From JBCCOW01 sp039025855 (GTDB lineage: Bacteria; Planctomycetota; Phycisphaerae; Phycisphaerales; Phycisphaeraceae), in contig JBCCNL010000001.1 of assembly GCA_039025855.1 (NCBI GenBank), positions 124,001 through 188,000 of the forward strand: a DNA stretch of 64,000 bases. The letters run 5' to 3'. Made by a program: the position numbers and the translations under genes. Each line of letters opens with the position of its first letter. The first letter of the stretch is position 1. Below the pieces are notes generated by a model. The model worked only from the letters and a program-made list of their open reading frames with translations, had not been told where the DNA came from and did no database searches. Below are positions 36,096-44,419 of the stretch, piece by piece.

Positions 36096-37487
36096 ATGCC
36101 TCAATCGACCGCCGACCGACCGGCGTCCGCCGCTACCGCCCCATTCAAAGAACACTGGACCTCGCTCCGCCAACACCGCACCCCCGACTGGCTCGCCGAC
36201 GCCAAGTTCGGCATCTACTGCCACTGGGGCATCAATACCATCTGGTACCAGCCCGAATACGCCGACCTCTCCGCCGAAGAGGCCGTTGACAAGTGGACCG
36301 CCGACGCGTTCGACCCCGACGGCTGGGCCGAACTCTTCCAACGAGCCGGCGCCCGCTTCGGCGGCCCGATCGCCCTGCACTCCGAACCCTTCCCCTACTG
36401 GGACAGCGCCCTCACCGACTTTAACTGCGTCAAGCGCAACCCCCACACCGACATCCTCGGCCGGGTCAGCGACGCCCTCAAACGCCGTGGCCTCAAGGTC
36501 ATGACCAGCTTCCACCAGTGCAACGACACCACCTGCTTCGCCCGTGCCCGGGAAGTCATCGACAAATACCTGCCCGACCTGCTCTGGTTCGACGCGAGCT
36601 TCGGCGGCACCAAGGCCGCCCACCATCAGAAGATCCTCAAGCACTCCCGCTTCCTCGGCACAACCGACCAAACGCAAGACGAACCCGACCTCGGCGGCGG
36701 CGACCCTCAAGCCCACATCGAGCAGGTCTCCGACCGTGAACAACGCAAGCTCCTCGCCTACTACTACAACCGCGCCGCAGAGGCCGGCCGCGACGTCGAG
36801 GTCGTCTACAAGTCCCACGACCTCCCGCCCGGCGTCGCCATGCGCGACCTCGAAAACGGGCTCATGCCCGATACCGCTTACGACGTCTGGATGAGCGACA
36901 TCGACATCACCGTCGTCCCCGACTGGAAGACGCACGGCTGGTTCTACCGCGAAGGCATCCCCTTCCGCTCGGCCGGCAACATCGTCCACCTCCTCGCCGA
37001 CATCACCAGCAAGAACGGCATCCTCCTGCTCAACGTCCCCCCCAAAGCCGACGGCTCCTTCACCGACGAGACCCACCGCACCCTCGGCCAAGTCGGCGAC
37101 TGGCTCCAGACCCACGGCGAAGCCATCTACAGCACCGCCCCGTGGTGCTACAGCGGCGAAGGCCCCACCGAGATCGGCACCTGGACCGACGTCCTCCACC
37201 ACAACGACCACTTCGGCAAGATCCGGTTCACCCCCGAAGACATCCGCTTCACTACCCGCGACGACAAGCTCTATGCCATCTGCCTCGGGCCCATCGCCAA
37301 CCAAGTCCACATCCGCGCCTTCTCAACGGACCACCGCCTCATGGCCGGCCAGGCCAAGCACGTCGAACTGGTCGGCTCCGACGCCCCCCTCGACTGGCAG
37401 CACACACCCCACGGCATGACCATCACCCTCCCCGACAGCGTCACCCCCGACCCGCTCGCCAGCGTCTTCCGCGTCACCGTCGACTAA
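36096..37487 (+). CDS. GH29 family alpha-L-fucosidase/alpha-L-galactosidase
   Basis: A 463-residue protein from the ATG at 36096, where GH29 homology begins; the open frame extends upstream without family sequence. KFGIYCHWG near residue 38 and the nucleophile motif LLWFDASFGG (probable nucleophile D166) identify GH29. NGILLLNVPPKADG near 310 is a conserved barrel-end motif. There is no signal peptide. L-galactose is 6-hydroxy-L-fucose, and GH29 enzymes that release alpha-L-galactose are known from porphyran-degrading bacteria, so alpha-L-galactosidase activity on desulfated porphyran is more likely here than fucosidase. The gap to the GH16 gene is 122 bases. Confidence 0.87.
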   Translation: MPQSTADRPASAATAPFKEHWTSLRQHRTPDWLADAKFGIYCHWGINTIWYQPEYADLSAEEAVDKWTADAFDPDGWAELFQRAGARFGGPIALHSEPFPYWDSALTDFNCVKRNPHTDILGRVSDALKRRGLKVMTSFHQCNDTTCFARAREVIDKYLPDLLWFDASFGGTKAAHHQKILKHSRFLGTTDQTQDEPDLGGGDPQAHIEQVSDREQRKLLAYYYNRAAEAGRDVEVVYKSHDLPPGVAMRDLENGLMPDTAYDVWMSDIDITVVPDWKTHGWFYREGIPFRSAGNIVHLLADITSKNGILLLNVPPKADGSFTDETHRTLGQVGDWLQTHGEAIYSTAPWCYSGEGPTEIGTWTDVLHHNDHFGKIRFTPEDIRFTTRDDKLYAICLGPIANQVHIRAFSTDHRLMAGQAKHVELVGSDAPLDWQHTPHGMTITLPDSVTPDPLASVFRVTVD

Positions 37488-37522
37488 ACCACCCCACCCA
37501 GCACCGAACCAGGAACCGCGCC

Positions 37523-37891
37523 ATGAGCCAGCACGTCGTCATGTACAACGAACCCCACGGTGCAACCCTCGCCACGCAGCCCGCACCCATCGCCGAGGGC
37601 GTCGACTACGCCGGCTGGTCCATCATGACCACCGAGTCAGCGGGCGTCTCCGTGATCGTGCTCAAGGGCGAACCCGATGCCGTCGAGTTCCCGATGCACG
37701 CGGTCCCCGACGCCTACTTCGGCTACGTCGTTGCCGGGCAGGTCATCATCCACGCCGGCAACGCCGACGGCGAAAAGCTCGACGAAACCACCCTCACCGC
37801 CGGCGACCTGCTCACCCTCGAACCCGACACGCAGCACGCCTGGGTTAACACCGGCGGCCCCGCCGAGATCATCTTCACCAAACCGGCCTAA
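37523..37891 (+). CDS. small cupin protein
   Basis: A 122-residue single-domain cupin starting at the ATG at 37523. Cupin motif 1 is around residues 55-75 (FPMHAVPDAYFGYVVAGQV) and motif 2 is near 95-110 (LTLEPDTQHAWVNTG), with one His in each that could bind a metal. Such proteins include sugar isomerases, KdgF-like lyase-product converters and simple sugar-binding proteins. It ends a plus-strand operon 35 bases after the GH29 gene and converges with a GH2 gene 15 bases away. A catalytic role in galactan or keto-deoxy sugar metabolism is possible; nothing in the sequence decides it. Confidence 0.8.
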   Translation: MSQHVVMYNEPHGATLATQPAPIAEGVDYAGWSIMTTESAGVSVIVLKGEPDAVEFPMHAVPDAYFGYVVAGQVIIHAGNADGEKLDETTLTAGDLLTLEPDTQHAWVNTGGPAEIIFTKPA

Positions 37892-37906
37892 GCCAATCGG
37901 CCACCG

Positions 37907-40405
37907 TCACAGCGCGTTGTCGATCTCGGTCTCGACCTTCTCTTGCTCCGTCGCCTCGTCCAGCGACGCGATCCACGGCAACGGCTCGCACGCCGCCGCC
38001 CGCAGACTCAGCGTCGCGTCACGCATCCCCTCCGCACGCGCCCGCAGCACGACCTCGCCCGGCTCACGCGTCGCCTGCACCAACACCTGCGCCAGCCCGT
38101 TGAACAACCGCCGGTGGTCCGCCTTGTCCGGCTCATGGCTCGCCGGGTCGCCATTACCCACGCCCAACAACACCGCCGGCCCCGTGACCTCGAAGTGGAT
38201 CATGTCGTCCGCGACCGGCACCGGGTTGCCGTCCGCGTCCTCCGCCGACACCGTCACGACCGCCACGTCTCGGCCGTCTGCATCGATGTGCGTTCGCTCA
38301 CAACTCAGCGTCACTGCCGCAGGCGCACCCGCTGTCACATGCCGCTGCCGCAACACCTCTTTGCCGTCCGCGCTGTACCCCACCGCCTCGATCACCCCCG
38401 GCTCGAACGGCACCGCCCACTCCACATGCCGATACGTCGGCATCGCCTGACGCCCCAGCGATCTCCCGTTCAACGACAACTCCACCTCGGCACAGGCCGC
38501 ATAGCACCACACATCGATCACCTCGCCATCGTGCCCGCTCCACGACCAGTGCGGGAACAGGTGCATGCCCGGCTCCTCGTTCCAGTGCACACGGTAGTAG
38601 TGATACGCGTCCTTCCCAAACCCGCACAGGTCCGTCAACCCGTAACACGTCACCACGTTCGGCCAATCCGCCGGATAGATCTCACCCCGGTAGTCCATCC
38701 CCGTCCACAAGAACGTCCCGCACATAAACGGCCGCTCCAAACAATCAATCCAAGTCTGCTCGACCGAGTAGCCCCACGGCGTACACGTCTCCCCATACGC
38801 ACTCACAAACGTCTCACGCTTCGGCTCACGCATCCACGGCTTCAGATGCGTCTCGCCCGGGCTCAACGGCGCCGAGTCCTGATGCGGCAGATACAAGCCA
38901 CGCGTCGACGCACTCCCCCCCGTCTCGCTCCCGAGCATCGGCCAGTCCGGGAACCGCTCGTGGAAGGCGTCGTACATCCGCCCGTCCACCTCGTAGCCCT
39001 TGTAACAAACATAATTCCCGCCGAACACATCGAAGCGGAAGCCCTGCTCGTCATGGAACACGCTGACCCGGTCCCACCCCGCGTTCATCGCGTACGTCAC
39101 CTTCCGCGTCGGGTCGAGCTGGTGACAGCGGTGCTGCATCCGACGGAACACCCGGATGCCCACCGCGAACGGCTGCAGCTTCGCCTCCTCGTTCCCCACC
39201 GACCAAAGAAACACACACGCATGATTCCGGTCCCGAAGGATCAGGTCTTCCAACTGCCCCAGCGCCTCTTCCGACGTCCCCGGCATCCGCACCTCGTCCA
39301 TCACCAGCACGCCCAGCTCGTCACACAACTCCAGCAGCTGCGGCGACGGCGGGTTGTGGCTCGTCCGGATCGCGTTGACCCCCATCGCCTTCATCACGTC
39401 CACGCGGTAACGCTCCACCGCCTCGGGGATCGCGACCCCCACCCCCGCGTGGTCCTGATGCTGGCACACACCCTTGAGCTTCACCGATTCGCCGTTGAGA
39501 TAGAACCCCGTGTCCGCATCGAAACGGAAGCTCCGCACGCCAAACGGCGTCTCCGTCTGATCGACCACCTCGCCGGCCCGGAGCACCGTCGTCCGCAGCG
39601 TGTACCGGTGCGGGTCATCGCACGACCACAGCCGCGGCTTGTCAAGCCGGCCCGTCAGCGTGCTCACCGCTTCGCCAAACGCGTCAACCTCAAGCCCGCC
39701 TTCCAACGACAACACCACCGCGTCGCCGTTCAGCACCTCAGCCCGCACGGTGCAACGCACCGCGTCGAACGCGTCGTTCTTCACCGTCGTATCCACCACC
39801 ACCCCGGCCGACGTGTGATCGTCCGAAAGCTCGGCCCGCACGAACGTGCCCCAGTGCCCGACGTGCACCGGGTCGGTCTTCACCAGCCGGACATCGCGGT
39901 AGATGCCGCCGCCCTCATAGCTCCAGAGCTCGAACAGCGTCGCGTCGGCCCGCACCGCGATCGAGTTCGCCTCGCCGTAGTTCAGCAGGTCGGTGATGTC
40001 GTAGGCGAACCCGGTGTAGCCCGAGAGATGACGACCCGCGAAGTGGCCGTTGACCCAGACCTGGCTGTCGCGGAACACGCCATCGAACTCGAGCGACAGC
40101 CGCTTGCCCTCGTCCTCGGCCGGCACATGGAACGTCTTGCGGTACCAGCCCACACCGGTCGGCAGCGACCCATGGATGCGGTTGTGTTCCTCCCGGTAGT
40201 CGCCGGTCTCGTGGATGAAGTCGTGCGGCAGGTCGACGCGACGCCAGTCTTCATCCGGATACCCCACCATCGCAGCGCCGTTGTTCCCCGCCTTGATCCA
40301 TTCGGTGACGTCGAACCGGCCGCCGTGCACCGCGTTGAAGTTCCGCTCGGCCAGGTCGCCGAAGTGGAACCGCCAGCCGTCGTTCATCAAAAAAGTCTCA
40401 CGCAT
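37907..40405 (-). CDS. GH2 beta-galactosidase-like enzyme
   Basis: An 832-residue protein with the GH2 order: sugar-binding domain (1-190), immunoglobulin-like domain (190-300), TIM barrel (300-610), and C-terminal beta domains. The acid/base motif SVGNEEAK lies near residue 405 and the nucleophile motif GSETGGS near 490. MRTSHNPPS precedes the acid/base as in beta-galactosidases. No signal peptide is seen. It should release galactose from the non-reducing end of agar or porphyran oligosaccharides. It is divergent from a sulfatase gene; the 142-base gap contains a candidate operator. Confidence 0.9.
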   Translation of the reverse strand: MRETFLMNDGWRFHFGDLAERNFNAVHGGRFDVTEWIKAGNNGAAMVGYPDEDWRRVDLPHDFIHETGDYREEHNRIHGSLPTGVGWYRKTFHVPAEDEGKRLSLEFDGVFRDSQVWVNGHFAGRHLSGYTGFAYDITDLLNYGEANSIAVRADATLFELWSYEGGGIYRDVRLVKTDPVHVGHWGTFVRAELSDDHTSAGVVVDTTVKNDAFDAVRCTVRAEVLNGDAVVLSLEGGLEVDAFGEAVSTLTGRLDKPRLWSCDDPHRYTLRTTVLRAGEVVDQTETPFGVRSFRFDADTGFYLNGESVKLKGVCQHQDHAGVGVAIPEAVERYRVDVMKAMGVNAIRTSHNPPSPQLLELCDELGVLVMDEVRMPGTSEEALGQLEDLILRDRNHACVFLWSVGNEEAKLQPFAVGIRVFRRMQHRCHQLDPTRKVTYAMNAGWDRVSVFHDEQGFRFDVFGGNYVCYKGYEVDGRMYDAFHERFPDWPMLGSETGGSASTRGLYLPHQDSAPLSPGETHLKPWMREPKRETFVSAYGETCTPWGYSVEQTWIDCLERPFMCGTFLWTGMDYRGEIYPADWPNVVTCYGLTDLCGFGKDAYHYYRVHWNEEPGMHLFPHWSWSGHDGEVIDVWCYAACAEVELSLNGRSLGRQAMPTYRHVEWAVPFEPGVIEAVGYSADGKEVLRQRHVTAGAPAAVTLSCERTHIDADGRDVAVVTVSAEDADGNPVPVADDMIHFEVTGPAVLLGVGNGDPASHEPDKADHRRLFNGLAQVLVQATREPGEVVLRARAEGMRDATLSLRAAACEPLPWIASLDEATEQEKVETEIDNAL

Positions 40406-40455
40406 CGTTTCTCTCGCAGGCTCGGTCGCTCGGGCACGACATCTCGAAGACGGGC

Positions 40456-40474
40456 ATTGTAAATTGTTGGCTTT
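40456..40474. promoter_or_regulatory. putative operator, weaker member of the ATTG-N11-CAAT set
   Basis: ATTGTAAATTGTTGGCTTT matches the site at 33174 at 13 of 19 positions, with the left arm intact and the right arm degraded. It lies in the gap between divergent GH2 (start 40405) and sulfatase (start 40548) genes, the expected place for a control site of both. Confidence 0.35.
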
Positions 40475-40547
40475 TCGGCGGCGTCAACCCCCACACGTCT
40501 CCCACTACCCCTTACCAACCCCCACCACCTCCCCGAGACTTGCAACC

Positions 40548-42083
40548 ATGCGGATCATCTACCTCGACCTCGACGCCCTCAACCCCGACCACCTGTCCTG
40601 CTACGGCTACGCCCGCCAAACCTCGCCCATGATCGACCAGATCGCCGCTGAGGGCCTCCGCTGCACCAACACCTACTGCTCCGACGCCCCCTGCCTCCCC
40701 TCACGCACCGCCTTCTACCAAGGCCGGTTCGGCATCCAGACCGGCGTCGTCGGGCACGGGGGCACCGCCGCCGACCCCAAACGCGAGGGCTACCGCCGCG
40801 GCTTCCGCTCCTGCTATGAAGAACAGTCACTGGCCCGCAAGCTCCAGCTCGCCGGCTACCACACCGCGATGATCTCGCCCTTCGGCCAACGCCACGCCGC
40901 CCACCACTTCTACGCCGGCTTCAACGAGATGTACAACACCGGCGACGGCGGCATGGAGTCCGCCGAGGTCGTCACGCCGGTCATCGACAAGTGGCTCGGC
41001 GACAACGCCGAGCGCGACGACTGGTACCTCCACATCAATTTCTGGGACATCCACACGCCCTACCGCGTCCCCGCCTCATTCGGCGACCCGTTCGCCGACA
41101 CCGAGCTGCCCCTGCAGATGTCTGACGAACAGCTCGCCGACGACGTCGCCCGCTGCGGCCCGCACTCCGCCCAGGAGCTCGTCACCTACAGCGTCAACAA
41201 CACCGACCGGTTCCCCCGCCTCCCCGAGAGCATCACCGACCGCGCCTCCCTCAAGAAGTGGTTCGACGCCTACGACACCACCATCCTCTACACCGACCAA
41301 GCGATCGCCCGCATCGTCGATCAGCTCAAAGCCGCCGGCGTCTACGACGACACCGCGATCATCATCTCGGCCGACCACGGCGAAAACCAAGCCCACCTCG
41401 GGATCTACGGCGAGCACGGCACCGCCGATCACGGCACCTGCCACATCCCCTTCATCGTCAAGTGGCCTGGCACCCCCGCCGGCCAGGTCGACGACGGCCT
41501 CCACTACAACGTCGACTGGGCGCCCACCCTCATGGACATGATCGGCAAGCCCGAGCTCACCCCCGACCTCTGGGACGGCAAGAGCTTCGCCGAAACTCTC
41601 ACCTCCGGTACCCCCGCCGGGCAGGACGAGCTCATCGTCAGCCAGTGCGCCCACATCTGCCAACGCTCGGTCCGCTTCGACGAGGGCGACCACCGCTGGA
41701 TCTACATCCGCACCTACCACGACGGGTTCCAGCCGTTCCCCGACCACATGCTCTTCGACCTCGCAACCGACCCGTACGAACGCCACAACCTCGCCGAAGC
41801 CCACCCCGACGTCGTGCTCCGCGCCGCGTTCAAGCTAACCGAGTGGCACAACAACCAGATGTACAAGATGGCCAAGTACTGCAGCGACGTGGTCGACCCG
41901 CTGTGGACCGTGATGTCCGAGGGGGGGCCGCAGCACGCCGGGCTGATGCCGTACCGGCAGCCGGGTGAGGCCGGTTTCCAGCAGTACCTGAAACAGCTCG
42001 AAGACAGCGGCCGCAGCGAAGGCGCCGCCGCCCTGCGGGAGCAGTACGCCGACGGGCACCTCACCCGCAACCGCCGGGCGTGA
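40548..42083 (+). CDS. cytoplasmic S1 sulfatase
   Basis: A 511-residue sulfatase from the ATG at 40548, where the fold begins directly with IIYLDLDALNPDH (metal-binding D7 and D9). There is no signal peptide. The formylglycine motif is CLPSR with Cys 49, a variant of the CxPSR sulfatase signature. The metal- and sulfate-site segment IISADHGENQAHLG lies near residue 270. The C-terminus is rich in charged helices. It differs markedly from the lipoprotein sulfatase of this locus and probably acts on imported oligosaccharides. It is divergent from a GH2 gene and converges with the aldehyde dehydrogenase gene. Confidence 0.9.
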   Translation: MRIIYLDLDALNPDHLSCYGYARQTSPMIDQIAAEGLRCTNTYCSDAPCLPSRTAFYQGRFGIQTGVVGHGGTAADPKREGYRRGFRSCYEEQSLARKLQLAGYHTAMISPFGQRHAAHHFYAGFNEMYNTGDGGMESAEVVTPVIDKWLGDNAERDDWYLHINFWDIHTPYRVPASFGDPFADTELPLQMSDEQLADDVARCGPHSAQELVTYSVNNTDRFPRLPESITDRASLKKWFDAYDTTILYTDQAIARIVDQLKAAGVYDDTAIIISADHGENQAHLGIYGEHGTADHGTCHIPFIVKWPGTPAGQVDDGLHYNVDWAPTLMDMIGKPELTPDLWDGKSFAETLTSGTPAGQDELIVSQCAHICQRSVRFDEGDHRWIYIRTYHDGFQPFPDHMLFDLATDPYERHNLAEAHPDVVLRAAFKLTEWHNNQMYKMAKYCSDVVDPLWTVMSEGGPQHAGLMPYRQPGEAGFQQYLKQLEDSGRSEGAAALREQYADGHLTRNRRA

Positions 42084-42098
42084 GACCGATACGTTTCC

Positions 42099-42114
42099 CT
42101 CAGCCGTGGCTGAG
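42099..42114. terminator. short hairpin between convergent genes
   Basis: CTCAGCC and GGCTGAG form a 7-bp stem around GT between the sulfatase stop (42083) and the end of the aldehyde dehydrogenase gene, overlapping its last codons. It may act as a weak bidirectional terminator. There is no T-run of note. Confidence 0.3.
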
Positions 42115-43572
42115 ATAAACCGTGCGTTTCTGCAGGTAGCCCTCGATGCCGTGCACGCCGTCCTCGCCGCCGAGGCCGCTGTGCTTGTGCCCGGTGTGGT
42201 AGCCCTGGATGTAGCCGCAGATGCCCTTGTTGACAAAGACGGTGCCGGTCTGCAGGTGCTTGGTCGCGTGCATGATCGTCTTGAAGTTCTGCGTCCACAG
42301 GTAGGCCGAGAGGCCCTCGCTGCGGGAGTTGACCATGTCGAGGGCTTCTTCGTAGCCGGAGATCTTCACGATCGGCAGCACGGGGCCGAACAGCTCCTGC
42401 TCGACCGCGGCCATGTCACGCGTGACGTTGGTCAGCACCGTCGGCTCGTACCAGTTGCCGCCGGCAAACGCGTCGCCATCCGGCCGCTTGCCGCCCAGCG
42501 CCAACTCCGCACCCTGCCCGATCGTGTCCTTCACGATGCTGTCGAACCGCTCCAGTCCAACGGCTGTCGTGTACGGCCCCATCGTCGTGCCCGCCGCCCC
42601 CGGGTCGCCCACGGTGATCTGCTTCGTCCGGGCGATGAACTTCTCGGTGAACTCGTCGACGATGCCCTCGTGCACCAACGCCATCTCGTTGCAGATGCAC
42701 ACTTGCCCGCAGTTGGCGTAACGCGCGATCACCGCCGCCTCGACAACCTCGTCGACGTCCACATCATCGAGCACAATGAACGGGGCCTTGCCGCCCAGCT
42801 CCAGCGACATCTGCGTGATGTTCTTCGCCCCCGCCGCGTAGATCGCTCGGCCCGCGGGGATGCTCCCCGTCACCGTCACCAGCTGCGTGACCGGGCTCTC
42901 CACCAGCGTGCTCCCGACCTCGGCCACCGACCCGGTCACCATGTTGCACACGCCCGGCGGCAGCCCCGCCTCATCCACCAACCGGCAGAACTCGCTCGCC
43001 GTCACCGGCGTCACGTCGTGCGGCTTGAGGATCATCGTGTTGCCCGTCACCAGCGCCGGTCCGAGCTTGCGCCCGATCAGCGCCAACGGGTAGTTGAACG
43101 CGCACAGCCCGATCGTCACGCCATACGGCACCTTCGTGATCCACAGCGACTCGTTGGCCATGTCCGACGGGAAGATCTGCCCCTCCAGCCGACGCGCCGC
43201 CTCGGCCGCGTAGCTCATGTACCGCATCGTGTCCGTCACCTCGCCCCGGGCCTCGGCGATCGGCTTGCCCTGCTCCTTCACCAACAGCTCGGCGAAGAAC
43301 TCCTGCTCCGCCTCCAGCCGCTTGACAATCTTCATGATGTGGTCGGCCCGCTCCTGCGCCGGCAGCGCGGCCCACCCCGGCTGCGCCCGGCTCGAAGATT
43401 CGAGCGCCTGCTCCGCCTGGCTCTTGGAACAGGCCGGCACCGTGGCCCACACCTCGCCCGTCGCCGGGTTCTCGACCTCGATGTGCTGGCCGGAATCCGA
43501 ATCGATCCATTGGCCATCGATGTAACAGCGGTAGGTACTCACAGCGGGCGAGATGGTGGTCGTTGTGGTCAT
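42100..43572 (-). CDS. NAD(P)-dependent aldehyde dehydrogenase, candidate 3,6-anhydro-L-galactose dehydrogenase
   Basis: A 490-residue aldehyde dehydrogenase from the ATG at 43572. Conserved features are the cofactor-site VTVTGSIPAGRAIYAAG, the catalytic Glu in LELGGKAPF and the catalytic Cys in NCGQVCICNEM (near residue 290). The C-terminal ELFGPVLPI motif completes the family. In agar and porphyran metabolism an enzyme of this family oxidises 3,6-anhydro-L-galactose to the anhydrogalactonate; the operon partners GH86, GH2 and GH16 make that the best guess. Lactaldehyde dehydrogenase is an alternative. It is the last gene of a five-gene minus-strand operon, 17 bases after an enoyl-CoA hydratase-like gene. 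Confidence 0.88.
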   Translation of the reverse strand: MTTTTTISPAVSTYRCYIDGQWIDSDSGQHIEVENPATGEVWATVPACSKSQAEQALESSSRAQPGWAALPAQERADHIMKIVKRLEAEQEFFAELLVKEQGKPIAEARGEVTDTMRYMSYAAEAARRLEGQIFPSDMANESLWITKVPYGVTIGLCAFNYPLALIGRKLGPALVTGNTMILKPHDVTPVTASEFCRLVDEAGLPPGVCNMVTGSVAEVGSTLVESPVTQLVTVTGSIPAGRAIYAAGAKNITQMSLELGGKAPFIVLDDVDVDEVVEAAVIARYANCGQVCICNEMALVHEGIVDEFTEKFIARTKQITVGDPGAAGTTMGPYTTAVGLERFDSIVKDTIGQGAELALGGKRPDGDAFAGGNWYEPTVLTNVTRDMAAVEQELFGPVLPIVKISGYEEALDMVNSRSEGLSAYLWTQNFKTIMHATKHLQTGTVFVNKGICGYIQGYHTGHKHSGLGGEDGVHGIEGYLQKRTVYLSHG

Positions 43573-43589
43573 AGCGAACCTTCTAGGGT

Positions 43590-44411
43590 CTAAGGGTTTT
43601 GGGGAGCGGTCGTCAGGTCGAGGGGGCGTTGGCCGGTGAACACCGGCGGTCGTTTTTCGGCAAACGCCTGCAGCCCCTCGGCGGCGTCCGCTGAATCGTA
43701 AAGCGCATCCACACACTCGGACTCGAGCGCGAGCGCATCATCGACAGAAAGGTCGGCCCCCCGATACAAACAACGCTTGATCGCCGCGATCGCCTCGGCC
43801 GGGCCGTGCACAAGAGCTTGGGCGTAATCGGTAGCCGATTGTTCCAGCTCACTCGGTGGCAGCAGCCGATCAAGCAGGCCAATGCGGTGAGCCTCAGCCG
43901 GACCGATCGACGCACCGGTGACCAACAGATCGAGCGCCCGGCTCATCCCCACCAGACGCGGCAACCGGACCGCCCCGCCGTTGCCGGGCATCAGGCCCAG
44001 ACGCACCTCGGGCAGCCCGAGCTGGTACTCGCCCTTGGCCGCGAACCGCAGGTCGCAGCCCATCGCCAGTTCCAACCCACCGCCGAGCGCATGCCCGGCG
44101 ATCACCGCGATGAAGACCTTGCCGGAGTCTTCTATCGCGGCCAGCACCGCCCGTGCATCCAAAACCAACGCACGGTTCGCATCGGTCGAGTTGCGGGCGA
44201 ACGCCTTGACGTCCGCACCGCCGCTGAAGAACCGCGGCAGCGCACTGCGGATGAGCACTACGCGCACCGCCGGGTCGGCGTCGGCGGCCCTCACGGTTTC
44301 CAGCAACCGGGCCATGAACGCCGGGTCGTAGGCGTTGGCCTTCGGCCGATTCAGCGTGATCGTGCCGACGCCTTCCTTGGCTTCAAAATGGACCTCCAAG
44401 CCGTCGCTCAT
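43590..44411 (-). CDS. enoyl-CoA hydratase/isomerase-family protein
   Basis: A 273-residue crotonase-fold protein. The oxyanion-hole segments FFSGGADVKAF (about 60-71) and AVIAGHALGGGLELAMG (about 101-117) are intact. A candidate catalytic Glu is in QLGLPEVRLGLMPG, with the other hydratase Glu within the GGLELAMG helix. It lies between GH86 and aldehyde dehydrogenase genes with gaps of 8 and 17 bases, so it is co-transcribed with the galactan enzymes. A CoA-linked step is not part of the known anhydrogalactose pathway; its role here is open. Confidence 0.87.
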   Translation of the reverse strand: MSDGLEVHFEAKEGVGTITLNRPKANAYDPAFMARLLETVRAADADPAVRVVLIRSALPRFFSGGADVKAFARNSTDANRALVLDARAVLAAIEDSGKVFIAVIAGHALGGGLELAMGCDLRFAAKGEYQLGLPEVRLGLMPGNGGAVRLPRLVGMSRALDLLVTGASIGPAEAHRIGLLDRLLPPSELEQSATDYAQALVHGPAEAIAAIKRCLYRGADLSVDDALALESECVDALYDSADAAEGLQAFAEKRPPVFTGQRPLDLTTAPQNP

Positions 44412-44419
44412 CTCACTCC

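Noticed and set aside
37885..37910. GGCC repeats between the cupin and GH2 genes as a terminator
   Set aside because: The stem is only 4 bp and self-complementary GGCC is common at this GC content.
37943..40462. Plus-strand open frame of about 839 codons opposite the GH2 gene
   Set aside because: Arg/His/Val-biased antisense of a complete GH2 with catalytic motifs.
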